Shown here piece by piece: positions 51,016-58,950 of a DNA stretch of 64,000 bases. The stretch is taken from NCBI GenBank assembly GCA_963715675.1, contig OY970265.1:4340001-4404000 (forward strand). The letters run 5' to 3'. The stretch is from DASVWZ01 sp963715675. GTDB taxonomy: Bacteria > Acidobacteriota > Terriglobia > Terriglobales > Acidobacteriaceae. The notes beneath the pieces are model-generated. The model worked only from the letters and a program-made list of their open reading frames with translations, was not told the origin of the DNA and did not search any database. The position numbers were made by a program, and so were the translations under genes. The stretch's first letter is position 1. The number at the start of each line of letters is the position of its first letter.

Positions 51016-51766
51016 CTATTGTCCACCTTTCCTTGCCTCGGCTGAAAGCTGCCGGGCAAAGTCCCCAACCAGCGCCTGATCGGTGTTGGCGTCCACATGA
51101 ATCTGCTTCCTGGCCAAGGTCACGGCCAGGTCGGCGGCGTACGCGGTAAGTTCCCGGCGTGCCGATTTCGCGGCCGACGGCGATTTCCTGCTCCGCGGAC
51201 TCGACAATCTTGCGCGCGTCCTCTTCCGCCGCGGCCTTGATTCTCTGCTCTTCCTCGGCCGCTTCTTTTTCGGCAACCGTCCGCATCTGTTCGATCTCAG
51301 CGTCAAATCTGGAAAGGCGGGCGTCAATTTCACCCAAGCGCCGGTTCGCATCCTCGCTTGCTCTGCGCGCTTCTTCCATCGCCTTCTGAATGGAAGCCGT
51401 GCGATCACGGAAAACCCCGGGGAGTTTCTTCTTCATCACCCAGAAGATCACGATCGCGATCACTGCGAAGTTAAGCGCCACGCTTACCTGGTAGGCGCGC
51501 TCCAAGCTTAGGCCGGTGATTCTTGCGATCCAGCGCACCGAGGCCGAGTGTTTGAACTGCTCCTGGTCGTCTTCTCCCGCCGCTTCACGCGATTGCTTCG
51601 CCAGTTCCGCGTTTAATTGCTCGCGGGTCGAATGCTGGGGCGATTGCTGAACAACAGCAATCGCCATAGTGGTTGCCGCCGCTGGCAGAGGGATCGCGAA
51701 GCACCCCGCCATAAAAGCCGCGGTCAGCAGGAGGAGTAGAGGAATACGGGATGCCAAACTCTTCAT
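51016..51766 (-). CDS. atpF: ATP synthase b subunit, with an apparent frameshift
   Basis: From ATG 51766 the frame encodes an unusual secretory-type N-terminus (MKSLASRIPLLLLLTAAFMA), about 55 extra residues, the membrane anchor VALNFAVIAIVIFWVMKKKLPG and the stalk helix to VESAEQEIA near 51180. It then runs into non-homologous sequence. The next frame resumes the stalk exactly: AAKSARRELTAYAADLAVTL and on to ARQLSAEARKGGQ with stop at 51016. Skipping one base near 51176-51185 joins them to a protein of about 249 residues. Either one base is extra in the sequence or the gene is broken. Start overlaps the b' gene by 4 bp. Confidence 0.85.
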
Positions 51767-52236
51767 CGGCCACCGCCCGCTGGGAGCTGCGACGAGCCGG
51801 GTCGCAGGACGATGCGAATCATTTCCGCGGCCAGGCGGGCACTCTCCTGCTGCAATCCGGCCTGGGCCGCAGCCCTCTCTTGTTGAATGGCAGCGCGCGC
51901 CTGCTCCACTTGAGCCTGGGCCCGACTGCGGGCCTGCGCGGCCGCGGTCGCCCTTGCCTGCACGGCTTGCTGCCGGCGAGCTTCCTGATTCTTGAAAACG
52001 GCGAAACGAGCTTCGCGCAGGCGCTGCTCGTATTCGGCGGTGCGCGCCTCGGCCGCACCGATGTCGGCGCGCGCCTTCTCGATCGCTCCTTCGGTTTTGC
52101 TTCGGCGTTGCTCAAGTACTCGCGTGAGCGGCGCATGGACGATCATCTTGTAGGCCGCATAGAGCAGCGTCACGAAGACGATCGTCGGAATCGCTCCGAG
52201 CAGTAATTCCCCTACTTGGCGAATTGTTTCGTCCAT
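51763..52236 (-). CDS. ATP synthase b'-type subunit
   Basis: A 157-residue protein. One membrane anchor (ELLLGAIPTIVFVTLLYAAY) is followed by VHAPLTRVLEQRRSKTEGAIEKARADIGAAEARTAEYE, the classical b-subunit tether and stalk. The long Ala/Gln/Arg helix completes the dimerising stalk. With the downstream b gene this gives two different b chains, as in cyanobacteria and photosynthetic bacteria. First gene of the cluster; atpB and atpE are not adjacent. Confidence 0.92.
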   Translation of the reverse strand: MDETIRQVGELLLGAIPTIVFVTLLYAAYKMIVHAPLTRVLEQRRSKTEGAIEKARADIGAAEARTAEYEQRLREARFAVFKNQEARRQQAVQARATAAAQARSRAQAQVEQARAAIQQERAAAQAGLQQESARLAAEMIRIVLRPGSSQLPAGGGR

Positions 52237-52543
52237 TGTTGTGCTTGATGGCGCCGAATGAGGGCTGAGAAACCATTAACCCTAACATCCGGTGAGGATT
52301 AGTGTCAACGCGTTGTAGGACGAAGTTGCCCTCGCTTCCCTAATCAGGGCAGGTCATGCTTGCCGGAGAAATCGGCGGTTGGCTACCCATCCGACAGTGA
52401 GCTTGTCCATCTTAATTACGAGAATGTGCTTCCCGGCGAACGCCGGCTTTCATGGGCTCCAGCGGTCGATGAAGGCAGACGTATGAGCCGTTAAATCAAG
52501 CACATAGGGCATCTTGCTGAGCGCGGAAGCCCGGCAATATCCC
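52237..52543. other. Gap upstream of the atp operon
   Basis: About 300 bp without a credible gene. It should hold the atp operon promoter, reading left, but I cannot point to a convincing -35/-10 pair. A few short inverted repeats (for example TTCCCGGCGAACGCCGG) are seen. Confidence 0.3.
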
Positions 52544-52726
52544 ATGCTCAATAAGGGTTCAATCGCTTACATCGTTTCCTGGCGCTCCCGGACTGTGCGC
52601 TTATGCCTTGGCGAAGTCGTTCAAATCTCTGGCCGGAAAAGGCTTGACTTCTGGGTTGAGGGGTCTAGCATGGAAGTATCACCTCCGATCCAATTCAGGA
52701 TCGAGTGGGCCGGTAGCCAAGGATAG
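52544..52726 (+). CDS. Possible small protein (hypothetical)
   Basis: A 60-residue frame (MLNKGSIAYIVSWRSRTVRL to PPIQFRIEWAGSQG), beta-like and basic; an upstream ATG at 52514 would add 10 residues. A weak hairpin (GGCCGTCGGCC) followed by a T-rich run just after it is compatible with a transcribed gene. No family recognised and no clear ribosome binding site. Confidence 0.3.
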   Translation: MLNKGSIAYIVSWRSRTVRLCLGEVVQISGRKRLDFWVEGSSMEVSPPIQFRIEWAGSQG

Positions 52727-52736
52727 TCACCGCTTC

Positions 52737-52767
52737 TTGGCCGTCGGCCCATTTTATTTTTTCTTGA
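52737..52767 (+). terminator. Weak intrinsic terminator
   Basis: Small stem GGCC-GTC-GGCC followed by ATTTTATTTTTTC. The stem is short but the T-rich tail is long. Confidence 0.4.
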
Positions 52768-52784
52768 TGGCGGCACCCTTGTGC

Positions 52785-52790
52785 TAATAT
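52785..52790 (+). promoter_or_regulatory. Putative -10 box of the propeller-protein gene
   Basis: TAATAT, with TTGATG 15 bp or TTCTTG 18 bp upstream as alternative -35 hexamers. It lies 126 bp before the TTG start at 52916. Confidence 0.35.
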
Positions 52791-52915
52791 GTGGCGCTGC
52801 GTTTGCCTTTCCTGTCGGACTCCCGAGGCGGGTTTGGATGACGAGGGGTAGTTCTGCTTCACGCAGGACAGGGGATCTCGGTTTTCCGCCGTATCTATTG
52901 TGAAAGGGGATTATC

Positions 52916-54352
52916 TTGCCAAAGAAATTTCTTGCCATTGCCGTGCTTGTGATCGCTGTTGCCAGCGTTTCGCCGGCACAGACGTTTACGCCACTTGTGA
53001 ACCAGCCGCCGGGCGGCGCCGGGATCGGATTCTTGTTGACCGACGGCACCGCGATCTTTCAGGGCAACAACGAGTCAGAATGGTGGAAACTTACGCCTGA
53101 CAAATCGGGCAGTTACGTGAAGGGGAAGTGGTCGCAGATCGCCAGTCTGCCTTCGGGATATGTTCCCGACGCTTTTGCGTCGGCGGTGCTTGCGGACGGG
53201 CGGGTAGTGATTTCGGGCGGCGAATACAACAACGGTAACTTTGCATTTACCCGTCTGGGTGCGATTTACGATCCCAAGGCGGATACCTGGACCAAGCTGG
53301 GGCACCCGAAGGGCTGGGGGTTTATTGGCGATTCGCCATCGGCCGTGCTGCCCGACGGCAGATTCCTAGTGGGAAGAAAACTCGATAAGCGTATCGCGGC
53401 ATTAGATCCCAAGACTCTGCAGTGGACCGAACTGGGCAACACGGGCAAGAGTGACTTCAACGCCGAGGAGGGCTGGACTCTGATGCCTGACGGCTCGGTG
53501 CTGACCTATGATGTAAAGAATGCACCGCATTCGGAGAGGTACATCCCTTCGGAGCAGAAGTGGGTGAGCGCGGGCAGCACGATTGTGGACTTGCACTCAC
53601 CGTACCAGGGAAGCTGCATTCCGTACGATAGCGGCAAGCAGTGCTACCATCCGCCGGGAGAAGTTGGCCCTGGCGTGTTGCGTCCTGACGGAACGGTATT
53701 TGCGACCGGTTCGGGTTCGAACGGCGGTAGCGGCGCGGGACACACTGCGATCTATGATCCGAACACCGGCCAGTGGACAGCCGGACCTGACTTCCCGAAT
53801 GGCGATAACGCGGGCGATTCGTTTGCTGTGTTATTGCCCAATGGGAACGTCCTGGTTCTGGGCGTTTCCGGGGCACTGTATGATTGGGACGGCACCCACC
53901 TGACCCAGGATAAGGTGTCGGGGGTGGAGCCGATTCTGGTGTTGCCCACCGGGCAGGTGATCGCCTTCGGGAGCCAGGCTGGCGTTTACAACCCCAAGGG
54001 GACTTACCAGTCCTCGTGGGCCCCAACCATCACCAGTTTTCCAGCGACAGTGTCACGCGGTTCGACCTACCAAATCTCCGGTACGCAGTTCAACGGGTTG
54101 TCCCAAGCAGCGGCGTTCGGCGACGAGTACCAAACTGCGACCAATTACCCTCTGGTCCGGATCACCAACAACGCCAGCGGTCACGTTTTTTATGCCAAGA
54201 CGCATGACCACAGCACCATGGGAGTTGCCACAGGCAATACCACGGTTTCAACTAACTTCGATGTTCCCGCTGGAATGGAGACAGGAGACAGTTCGCTGGT
54301 AGTCGTGGCGAACGGGATCCCGTCCACCGCAGTGAGCATTACGGTGAACTGA
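52916..54352 (+). CDS. Exported kelch-type beta-propeller protein with C-terminal IPT/TIG-like domain
   Basis: A 478-residue protein starting at TTG (AAGGGG 8 bp upstream). MPKKFLAIAVLVIAVASVSPAQ is the signal. Residues 40-360 contain repeated kelch-like blades (VLADGRVVISGGEYNNG, AVLPDGRFLVGRK, VLRPDGTVFATGSGSNGG, VLLPNGNVLVLG, LVLPTGQVIAFG). PTITSFPATVSRGSTYQISG begins an immunoglobulin-like domain as in galactose oxidase-like proteins. The copper ligands of true galactose oxidases are not evident, so binding rather than oxidation is more likely. Confidence 0.82.
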   Translation: MPKKFLAIAVLVIAVASVSPAQTFTPLVNQPPGGAGIGFLLTDGTAIFQGNNESEWWKLTPDKSGSYVKGKWSQIASLPSGYVPDAFASAVLADGRVVISGGEYNNGNFAFTRLGAIYDPKADTWTKLGHPKGWGFIGDSPSAVLPDGRFLVGRKLDKRIAALDPKTLQWTELGNTGKSDFNAEEGWTLMPDGSVLTYDVKNAPHSERYIPSEQKWVSAGSTIVDLHSPYQGSCIPYDSGKQCYHPPGEVGPGVLRPDGTVFATGSGSNGGSGAGHTAIYDPNTGQWTAGPDFPNGDNAGDSFAVLLPNGNVLVLGVSGALYDWDGTHLTQDKVSGVEPILVLPTGQVIAFGSQAGVYNPKGTYQSSWAPTITSFPATVSRGSTYQISGTQFNGLSQAAAFGDEYQTATNYPLVRITNNASGHVFYAKTHDHSTMGVATGNTTVSTNFDVPAGMETGDSSLVVVANGIPSTAVSITVN

Positions 54353-54378
54353 GTGCAGGAGTCAGAAGTCAGAAAAGC

Positions 54379-54404
54379 AAGCCCCGCCGCAAGGCGGGGC
54401 TTTT
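54379..54404. terminator. Bidirectional intrinsic terminator between convergent genes
   Basis: AAGCCCCGCC, GCAA tetraloop, GGCGGGGCTT followed by TTG. The stem is G+C-rich and perfect. It lies 27 bp after the propeller gene stop and 16 bp before the hflX stop; A-rich sequence on the left gives a T-run for the minus strand. Confidence 0.85.
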
Positions 54405-54419
54405 GTTGGGTACGGCACC

Positions 54420-55838
54420 TTACCCCACCACAAACTCCCGCACCCTTCGCACCACAGACTGCGGCGCTTCCGCCTCTAACTCCACTAATCCGTCTTTGTA
54501 TTGACGCGAATAGATGCGGGCGCGGGCTTCCAGCATGGCCAGCGTCTTGCCTTCTTTCTGGGGGACCCGCAGGTGAATGCGGCAGATCGCGTCTTCCTCC
54601 AGCATCTGGTCGATGCGGTCGAGCAGGGTGCTGATGCCGATGCCCTTGGCGGCGGAAACGTGGACGCTCCTGGCATCATCTCGCAGACTATCTCGCTGCT
54701 TTGGGGAGAGCAGATCGATCTTGTTCATGATGCGCAGACGGGGTTTCTTTTCTGCTTCCAGTTCTTTCAGCACGCGGTCGACCTGCGCGTCCTGCTCGGC
54801 GGAAAGCGGGCTGCTGGCGTCGGAAACGTGGAGCACCAGGGCGGCGCGCTGCACCTCTTCCAAAGTGGCGCGGAATGCGGAAACCAGGGTGTGCGGCAGA
54901 TTGCGGATAAATCCGACGGTGTCGGAAAGCAAAACCTTGCGCTTGGAAGGCAGGGCGACGGCACGGATGGTGGGATCCAGGGTGGCGAACATCCGCGCTG
55001 ATTCCAGCACAGAAGAATCGGTCAAGGCATTGAACAGGGTCGATTTGCCGGCGTTAGTGTAGCCGACGATCGCGACGGTGGCGACCGGCACAGACTCACG
55101 TCTTTGGCGCTGCTGCGCCCGGATGCGCCGCACGTTTTCCAGTTGCTGGTGCAGGTGGCGGATGCGCCGGTAGATTCTGCGGCGGTCAGTTTCGAGCTGA
55201 GTTTCGCCCGGCCCTCTGGTGCCGATGCCGCCGCCCAGTTGAGACATTTCTATGCCTCGCCCAGCCAGCCGGGGCAGCATGTAATCGAGTTGCGCCAATT
55301 CGACCTGCAACTGGCCTTCGCGGGTGTGCGCGTGTTTGGCGAAAATGTCGAGAATCAGCTGAGTGCGGTCAATGACCCGGGTGTGGACCACGCGCTCAAT
55401 GTTGCGCTGCTGGGAGGCGGTAAGGTCGTGGTCGAAAAGAATCAAATCGGCCGATACGGAGGCCGCCGCGCCCGCGATCTCTTCCAGCTTGCCCTTGCCG
55501 ATCAGAGTGGCGGGATCAGGCTTATCGCGATGCTGCAGGAATTCGCCGGCAACGTGTGCGCCCGCACTGGCCGCCAGCGAGCGCAGTTCGTCCAGTGATT
55601 CTTGCGCGCTGAATTCAGGGACCGAAGGCGCCTTGCTGGCAGAGGTAACCGCAGCGCCATCGCGCGCGGCTTGGGCCTGGGCGGTCGGCGAACCTTTCGA
55701 TGCTTTCCCTGCGGCGCCGGTTCGCGACCGCAGCCGATATTCGATGCCTACCAGGAACGCACGCTCGGGTGGCGCGCGTCGCGAATTATGTCCTGCTCCG
55801 CCAACTTTACCGGAGGATCTGGCGTCAGCGCCGTGCAA
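54420..55838 (-). CDS. hflX: GTPase HflX
   Basis: Up to 472 residues; homology begins with RAFLVGIEY about 27 residues in, so the true start may be later. The N-terminal domain shows LIGKGKLEEI and DLTASQQRNIERVVHTRVIDRT. LPRLAGRGIEMSQLGGGIGTRGPGETQLETDRRRI is the HflX glycine-rich loop. The G domain has GYTNAGKSTLFNAL (G1), DPTIR (G2), DTVGFIRNLPH (G3) and MNKIDLL (G4). HflX splits stalled ribosomes. It follows hfq by 12 bp, as in many bacteria. Confidence 0.95.
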   Translation of the reverse strand: MHGADARSSGKVGGAGHNSRRAPPERAFLVGIEYRLRSRTGAAGKASKGSPTAQAQAARDGAAVTSASKAPSVPEFSAQESLDELRSLAASAGAHVAGEFLQHRDKPDPATLIGKGKLEEIAGAAASVSADLILFDHDLTASQQRNIERVVHTRVIDRTQLILDIFAKHAHTREGQLQVELAQLDYMLPRLAGRGIEMSQLGGGIGTRGPGETQLETDRRRIYRRIRHLHQQLENVRRIRAQQRQRRESVPVATVAIVGYTNAGKSTLFNALTDSSVLESARMFATLDPTIRAVALPSKRKVLLSDTVGFIRNLPHTLVSAFRATLEEVQRAALVLHVSDASSPLSAEQDAQVDRVLKELEAEKKPRLRIMNKIDLLSPKQRDSLRDDARSVHVSAAKGIGISTLLDRIDQMLEEDAICRIHLRVPQKEGKTLAMLEARARIYSRQYKDGLVELEAEAPQSVVRRVREFVVG

Positions 55839-55850
55839 GAGAAGATCGCC

Positions 55851-56171
55851 CTAACCTTCCGTGCCCGACGCGCTGGGAGTCGAGTCGCCCTCCGGCAGCG
55901 AAATCGGACTATGGGTGACAGAGGCTACGGCAGCCGCCGGCCTCTCTCCATGCGTGTGCGCGACGCGTCCCATGGTCACCGTGGAGATCGCGTGCTTGAA
56001 AATCAGCTGCTCCTGGTTGTTGGTTTCCAGTACCACGGAATACTTGTCGAAGGACCGAATGCGACCGCTCAACTTCACGCCGCTCAACAAGTAAATGGTG
56101 ATGTTGATCCGCTCCTTGCGGGCGGAATTAAGAAAAGAATCTTGAATACTTTGCGCCGGCTTGCTTTCCAT
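55851..56171 (-). CDS. hfq: RNA chaperone Hfq
   Basis: 106 residues from ATG at 56171, chosen because GGAG sits 7 bp upstream; a longer in-frame extension is unrelated. The Sm fold is clear: IQDSFLNSARKERINITIYL, LSGVKLSGRIRSFDKYSVVL and FKHAISTV (Sm2, Tyr replaced by Phe). The glutamine after FD in many Hfq proteins is Lys here. A 35-residue His/Pro/Ser-rich tail follows, longer than the core needs. Hfq pairs small RNAs with mRNAs. Same operon as hflX. Confidence 0.93.
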   Translation of the reverse strand: MESKPAQSIQDSFLNSARKERINITIYLLSGVKLSGRIRSFDKYSVVLETNNQEQLIFKHAISTVTMGRVAHTHGERPAAAVASVTHSPISLPEGDSTPSASGTEG

Positions 56172-56434
56172 GCCGATCTCCTTACCCCTTCTTCGAGAGT
56201 TTTCGTTCTGTTGCTCAAGCATCATCGGTTCCCGAGGCCCGCCACGCAGCGCCGGAACCGGGGGGAAAACCTGGGGCGGGCTGCCACATACCAGCCGCAC
56301 CCAAAGCAATACAACGACAATACGGGGTTGCGGCCGAGTTTTCAACCTCAGATCACGTGTCCGGATGGGATTGTTGTAGAATCCACCGTTGAACGCTGGT
56401 TTGCGTCCAAAATCAGGAATTCAGGAGGCCTTTC

Positions 56435-57187
56435 ATGCTGAATCCTTATGCGGCGGCGATGCTGAGCCCGCACGTTTCTTTTCCACAGACCTACACGACC
56501 GTTCTTATGCTGTACCGCTGGATCCACTTTCTGGCCGGGATTACCTGGATCGGACTGCTCTATTTCTTCAACCTAGTCAATGTGCCCCTGATGAAGGAAC
56601 TGGACGCCACCACAAAAGGCAAAGTGGTTCCTCCACTGATGACGCGGGCGCTTTGGTGGTTCCGCATGTCCGCCGTGGTTACGGTGCTGGCGGGGCTCCT
56701 CTATTTTGCGCAAGTCGTGGGCGCGGATGCGCGCAATGCGGGAATGTCGCAAGGACCGCTGATGGGCAGCTTCTTCGCCATCTGGACGGTGACCTGGGGG
56801 ATCATGTATGCGCTGTTGATTCCGGGCAAAGGCGTGCTGAATAAGGGACCCGTGCTGGCCGTGCTCAATACCATCATTGTTGGGGCTGCTGCGTGGTTAT
56901 TCCTGAGCTTGAACACGCATGGCTGGGAGAGCAATGAGACGCTGGCGATCGGCATCGGCGGCGGCATCGGCTGGATGATGATGCTGAATGTGTGGGGCGT
57001 GATCTGGCGCATTCAGAAACGCATGATTCAATGGACGAAGGAAAGCGCGGCCAACGGCACGCCGATGCCAGAAAAATCCAAGGGCATGGCGCGCATGGCG
57101 TTTCTGGCGTCACGTACCAACGCGTATCTGTCGATTCCGATGCTGTTCTTCATGGGCGCGGCTGCCCACTACCCGTTCTTGAGCTAA
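56435..57187 (+). CDS. PuuD-like (urate hydroxylase N-terminal-type) membrane protein
   Basis: A 250-residue protein with about seven hydrophobic helices. YRWIHFLAGITWIGLLYFFN matches the conserved start of the PuuD membrane domain (a His in the first helix and GxxWIG). RALWWFRMSAVVTVLAGLLY, WTVTWGIMYAL and ASRTNAYLSIPMLFFMGAAAHYPF are further family segments. True PuuD enzymes couple this domain to a cytochrome c-like C-terminus that is absent here, so the protein may be a heme-containing relative, not urate hydroxylase. AGGAGG lies 8 bp before the ATG. Confidence 0.75.
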   Translation: MLNPYAAAMLSPHVSFPQTYTTVLMLYRWIHFLAGITWIGLLYFFNLVNVPLMKELDATTKGKVVPPLMTRALWWFRMSAVVTVLAGLLYFAQVVGADARNAGMSQGPLMGSFFAIWTVTWGIMYALLIPGKGVLNKGPVLAVLNTIIVGAAAWLFLSLNTHGWESNETLAIGIGGGIGWMMMLNVWGVIWRIQKRMIQWTKESAANGTPMPEKSKGMARMAFLASRTNAYLSIPMLFFMGAAAHYPFLS

Positions 57188-57193
57188 CGTGGC

Positions 57194-57598
57194 ATGAGCG
57201 CGGATGGCTTGCGGCACGGAATCCGGCTGTTCAATGAGGCGAGATTCTTCGAAGCTCACGAAGTGCTGGAGGATGTCTGGCGGGAATCAGCTCCCGCGGA
57301 GAAGAAGTTTTTCCAGGGTCTGGTGCAGGTCGCGGTCGCGTTTCACCATCATTCCACGGGGAATCTGGTTGGGATGGGCTCGGTGCTGAAGCGCGCGATG
57401 GGGAACCTGAAAAAATGTCCCGCGAACTTTCATGAGGCTGACATCGAGCAACTGCTGGACGCGCTTGCCCATTGGCGCGATGCGATGGACCACAACTTGC
57501 CAGTACCCGAGATGCCTCGCATTCAGGCGAAGGTGGGGGTGATCCAATCAGCCGGATTGACCACAAAGGACACGAAGTCGCACGAAGGAAGTCACTGA
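57194..57598 (+). CDS. DUF309 domain protein
   Basis: A 134-residue helical protein. GIRLFNEARFFEAHEVLEDVWRE and KKFFQGLVQVAVAFHHHSTGN carry the family's conserved acidic/His residues, suggesting a metal-binding helical bundle; function is unknown. It begins 6 bp after the PuuD-like gene. The last 13 residues (TTKDTKSHEGSH) are encoded by the interspersed repeat at 57559, so the natural C-terminus was replaced or extended by repeat DNA. Confidence 0.85.
   Translation: MSADGLRHGIRLFNEARFFEAHEVLEDVWRESAPAEKKFFQGLVQVAVAFHHHSTGNLVGMGSVLKRAMGNLKKCPANFHEADIEQLLDALAHWRDAMDHNLPVPEMPRIQAKVGVIQSAGLTTKDTKSHEGSH
57559..57596. repeat. ACCACAAAGGACACGAAG-type repeat inside a coding 3' end
   Basis: ACCACAAAGGACACGAAGTC followed by GCACGAAGGAAG. 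Its style (AAAGGACACGAAG units) is like repeats seen in noncoding gaps of similar genomes. It supplies the final codons and stop of the DUF309 gene. Confidence 0.5.
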
Positions 57599-57665
57599 AA
57601 CTGAAGTCTTCATGGCTCTTCCTGTCCTCAGCTCTGACCGCCGGTCTGCTAGAATCGTGTTTTCC

Positions 57666-58853
57666 GTGACTCAATCTACGACCGCCAAGCCGCGTCCGAC
57701 TTCCATTAAGAAATTCGACACTGTTCCGCTGCTCGACCTTCATCGTCAGTACCAACAAATTCGCGAAGAGGTGCTGGCTGCGGTCGAGCGAGTCTGCGCG
57801 TCGCAGCAGTTCATCCTGGGAACTGAAGTCGAAGCGCTGGAGCGGGAGATTGCCGCCTTCACCGGCGCATCCGCGGGCGTGGGTTGCGCTTCGGGAACGG
57901 ATGCGCTGTGGCTGGCGCTGCTCGGGGCTGGTGTACAACCTGGGGACGCGGTCCTCACGACCGCCTTCAGTTTTTTCGCCAGCGCCAGTTCGATCGTGCG
58001 CGCCGGCGGCCGGCCCATTCTGGTGGAGGTTGATCCCGAAACGCTGAACCTAGATCCACGGCGTGTACGAGAGCATCTTGAGACTAGCCAGGCTCACAAA
58101 GTTCGGGCACTGCTACCGGTCCACCTGTACGGGCAGTGCGCGGATATGGATGCGCTGCAAGCGATCGCCGAGGAATTCGGCCTGGTGATGGTGGAGGATG
58201 CCGCTCAGGCTATCGGCGCGAAATGGCGAGGCCGTGGCGCGGGCTCGCTCGGTATGACGGCTGCGTTCAGTTTCTATCCAACGAAGAACTTGAGCGCCTA
58301 CGGTGATGCGGGGATGGTTACAACCCGCGATCCGGACTCTGCCACGCGCATGCGAAACCTGCGCAACCACGGCAGCCCGCGCCGCTATCATCATGAGGAA
58401 ATCGGATGGAATTGCCGCATGGATGCGATCCAGGCCACCGTGCTGCGGGTGAAGTTGCCGCACCTCGAAGGCTGGAACCAGCAGCGACGGGCGCGGGCGG
58501 CAACTTATGATCGATTGCTGGCTGCGGCTGGGCTTGGTTCCGCCGGTGACGTCACAGTGAAGAAGCTACGAGTGTCTACGGATACCCACCACGTTTTCCA
58601 TCAATACGTGATCCGGGCTCAGCGGCGCGATGACTTACGCGCATTTCTCACGCAACGAAGGATTGGAACGGAAATCTACTACCCCGTTCCGCTGCACCGG
58701 CAGCCCTGCCTTGCGTATCTCGGTTATTCGGAGGGCGATCTGCCGGAGTCCGAACGTGCCGCCCGGGAAGTGCTGGCCCTGCCGATGTTCCCGGAGTTGA
58801 CGGAGGACGAGCAGAAGTGGGTGGTGGAGAGTGTAGCCGAGTTCTATTCTTAG
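57666..58853 (+). CDS. DegT/DnrJ/EryC1/StrS family aminotransferase
   Basis: About 395 residues from GTG at 57666; an ATG at 57612 gives 18 more residues that do not look conserved. Family start VPLLDLHRQYQQIREEVLAAV, then GCASGTDALWLALLGAG, DAAQAIGAKWRGRGAGSLG and the PLP-binding Lys in SFYPTKNLSAYGDAGMV (about 220). RNHGSPRRYHHEEIGWNCRMDAIQATVL continues the signature. It transaminates nucleotide-linked keto-sugars in surface glycan synthesis. No other sugar gene is adjacent. TAGAAT at about 57653 could be the -10 of a leaderless transcript. Confidence 0.9.
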   Translation: MTQSTTAKPRPTSIKKFDTVPLLDLHRQYQQIREEVLAAVERVCASQQFILGTEVEALEREIAAFTGASAGVGCASGTDALWLALLGAGVQPGDAVLTTAFSFFASASSIVRAGGRPILVEVDPETLNLDPRRVREHLETSQAHKVRALLPVHLYGQCADMDALQAIAEEFGLVMVEDAAQAIGAKWRGRGAGSLGMTAAFSFYPTKNLSAYGDAGMVTTRDPDSATRMRNLRNHGSPRRYHHEEIGWNCRMDAIQATVLRVKLPHLEGWNQQRRARAATYDRLLAAAGLGSAGDVTVKKLRVSTDTHHVFHQYVIRAQRRDDLRAFLTQRRIGTEIYYPVPLHRQPCLAYLGYSEGDLPESERAAREVLALPMFPELTEDEQKWVVESVAEFYS

Positions 58854-58861
58854 GCGGGCGT

Positions 58862-58950
58862 CCGCACGTCGTTCGTCCTGCGCCGTACGCGAGATCTTGT
58901 CGTTCCTTGGCCAAACCGCGTGCGACGAAGGACGGCGAACGACCCACGAC
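58862..58950. repeat. Inverted repeat between convergent genes, GTCGTTCG family
   Basis: GTCGTTCGTCCTGCGCCGT and ACGAAGGACGGCGAACGAC are close reverse complements about 45 bp apart. The gap is only 96 bp between two stop codons, so the repeat may act as a bidirectional terminator. It resembles the atpD-atpC spacer. Confidence 0.55.

Noticed and set aside
52916..54352. Galactose oxidase enzyme
   Set aside because: The propeller and Ig-like end fit, but the Tyr/His/Cys copper-ligand pattern is not evident, so only a binding or structural call is made.
56435..57187. Functional urate hydroxylase PuuD
   Set aside because: The membrane domain fits, but the cytochrome c-like C-terminal domain is absent and no purine genes are adjacent.
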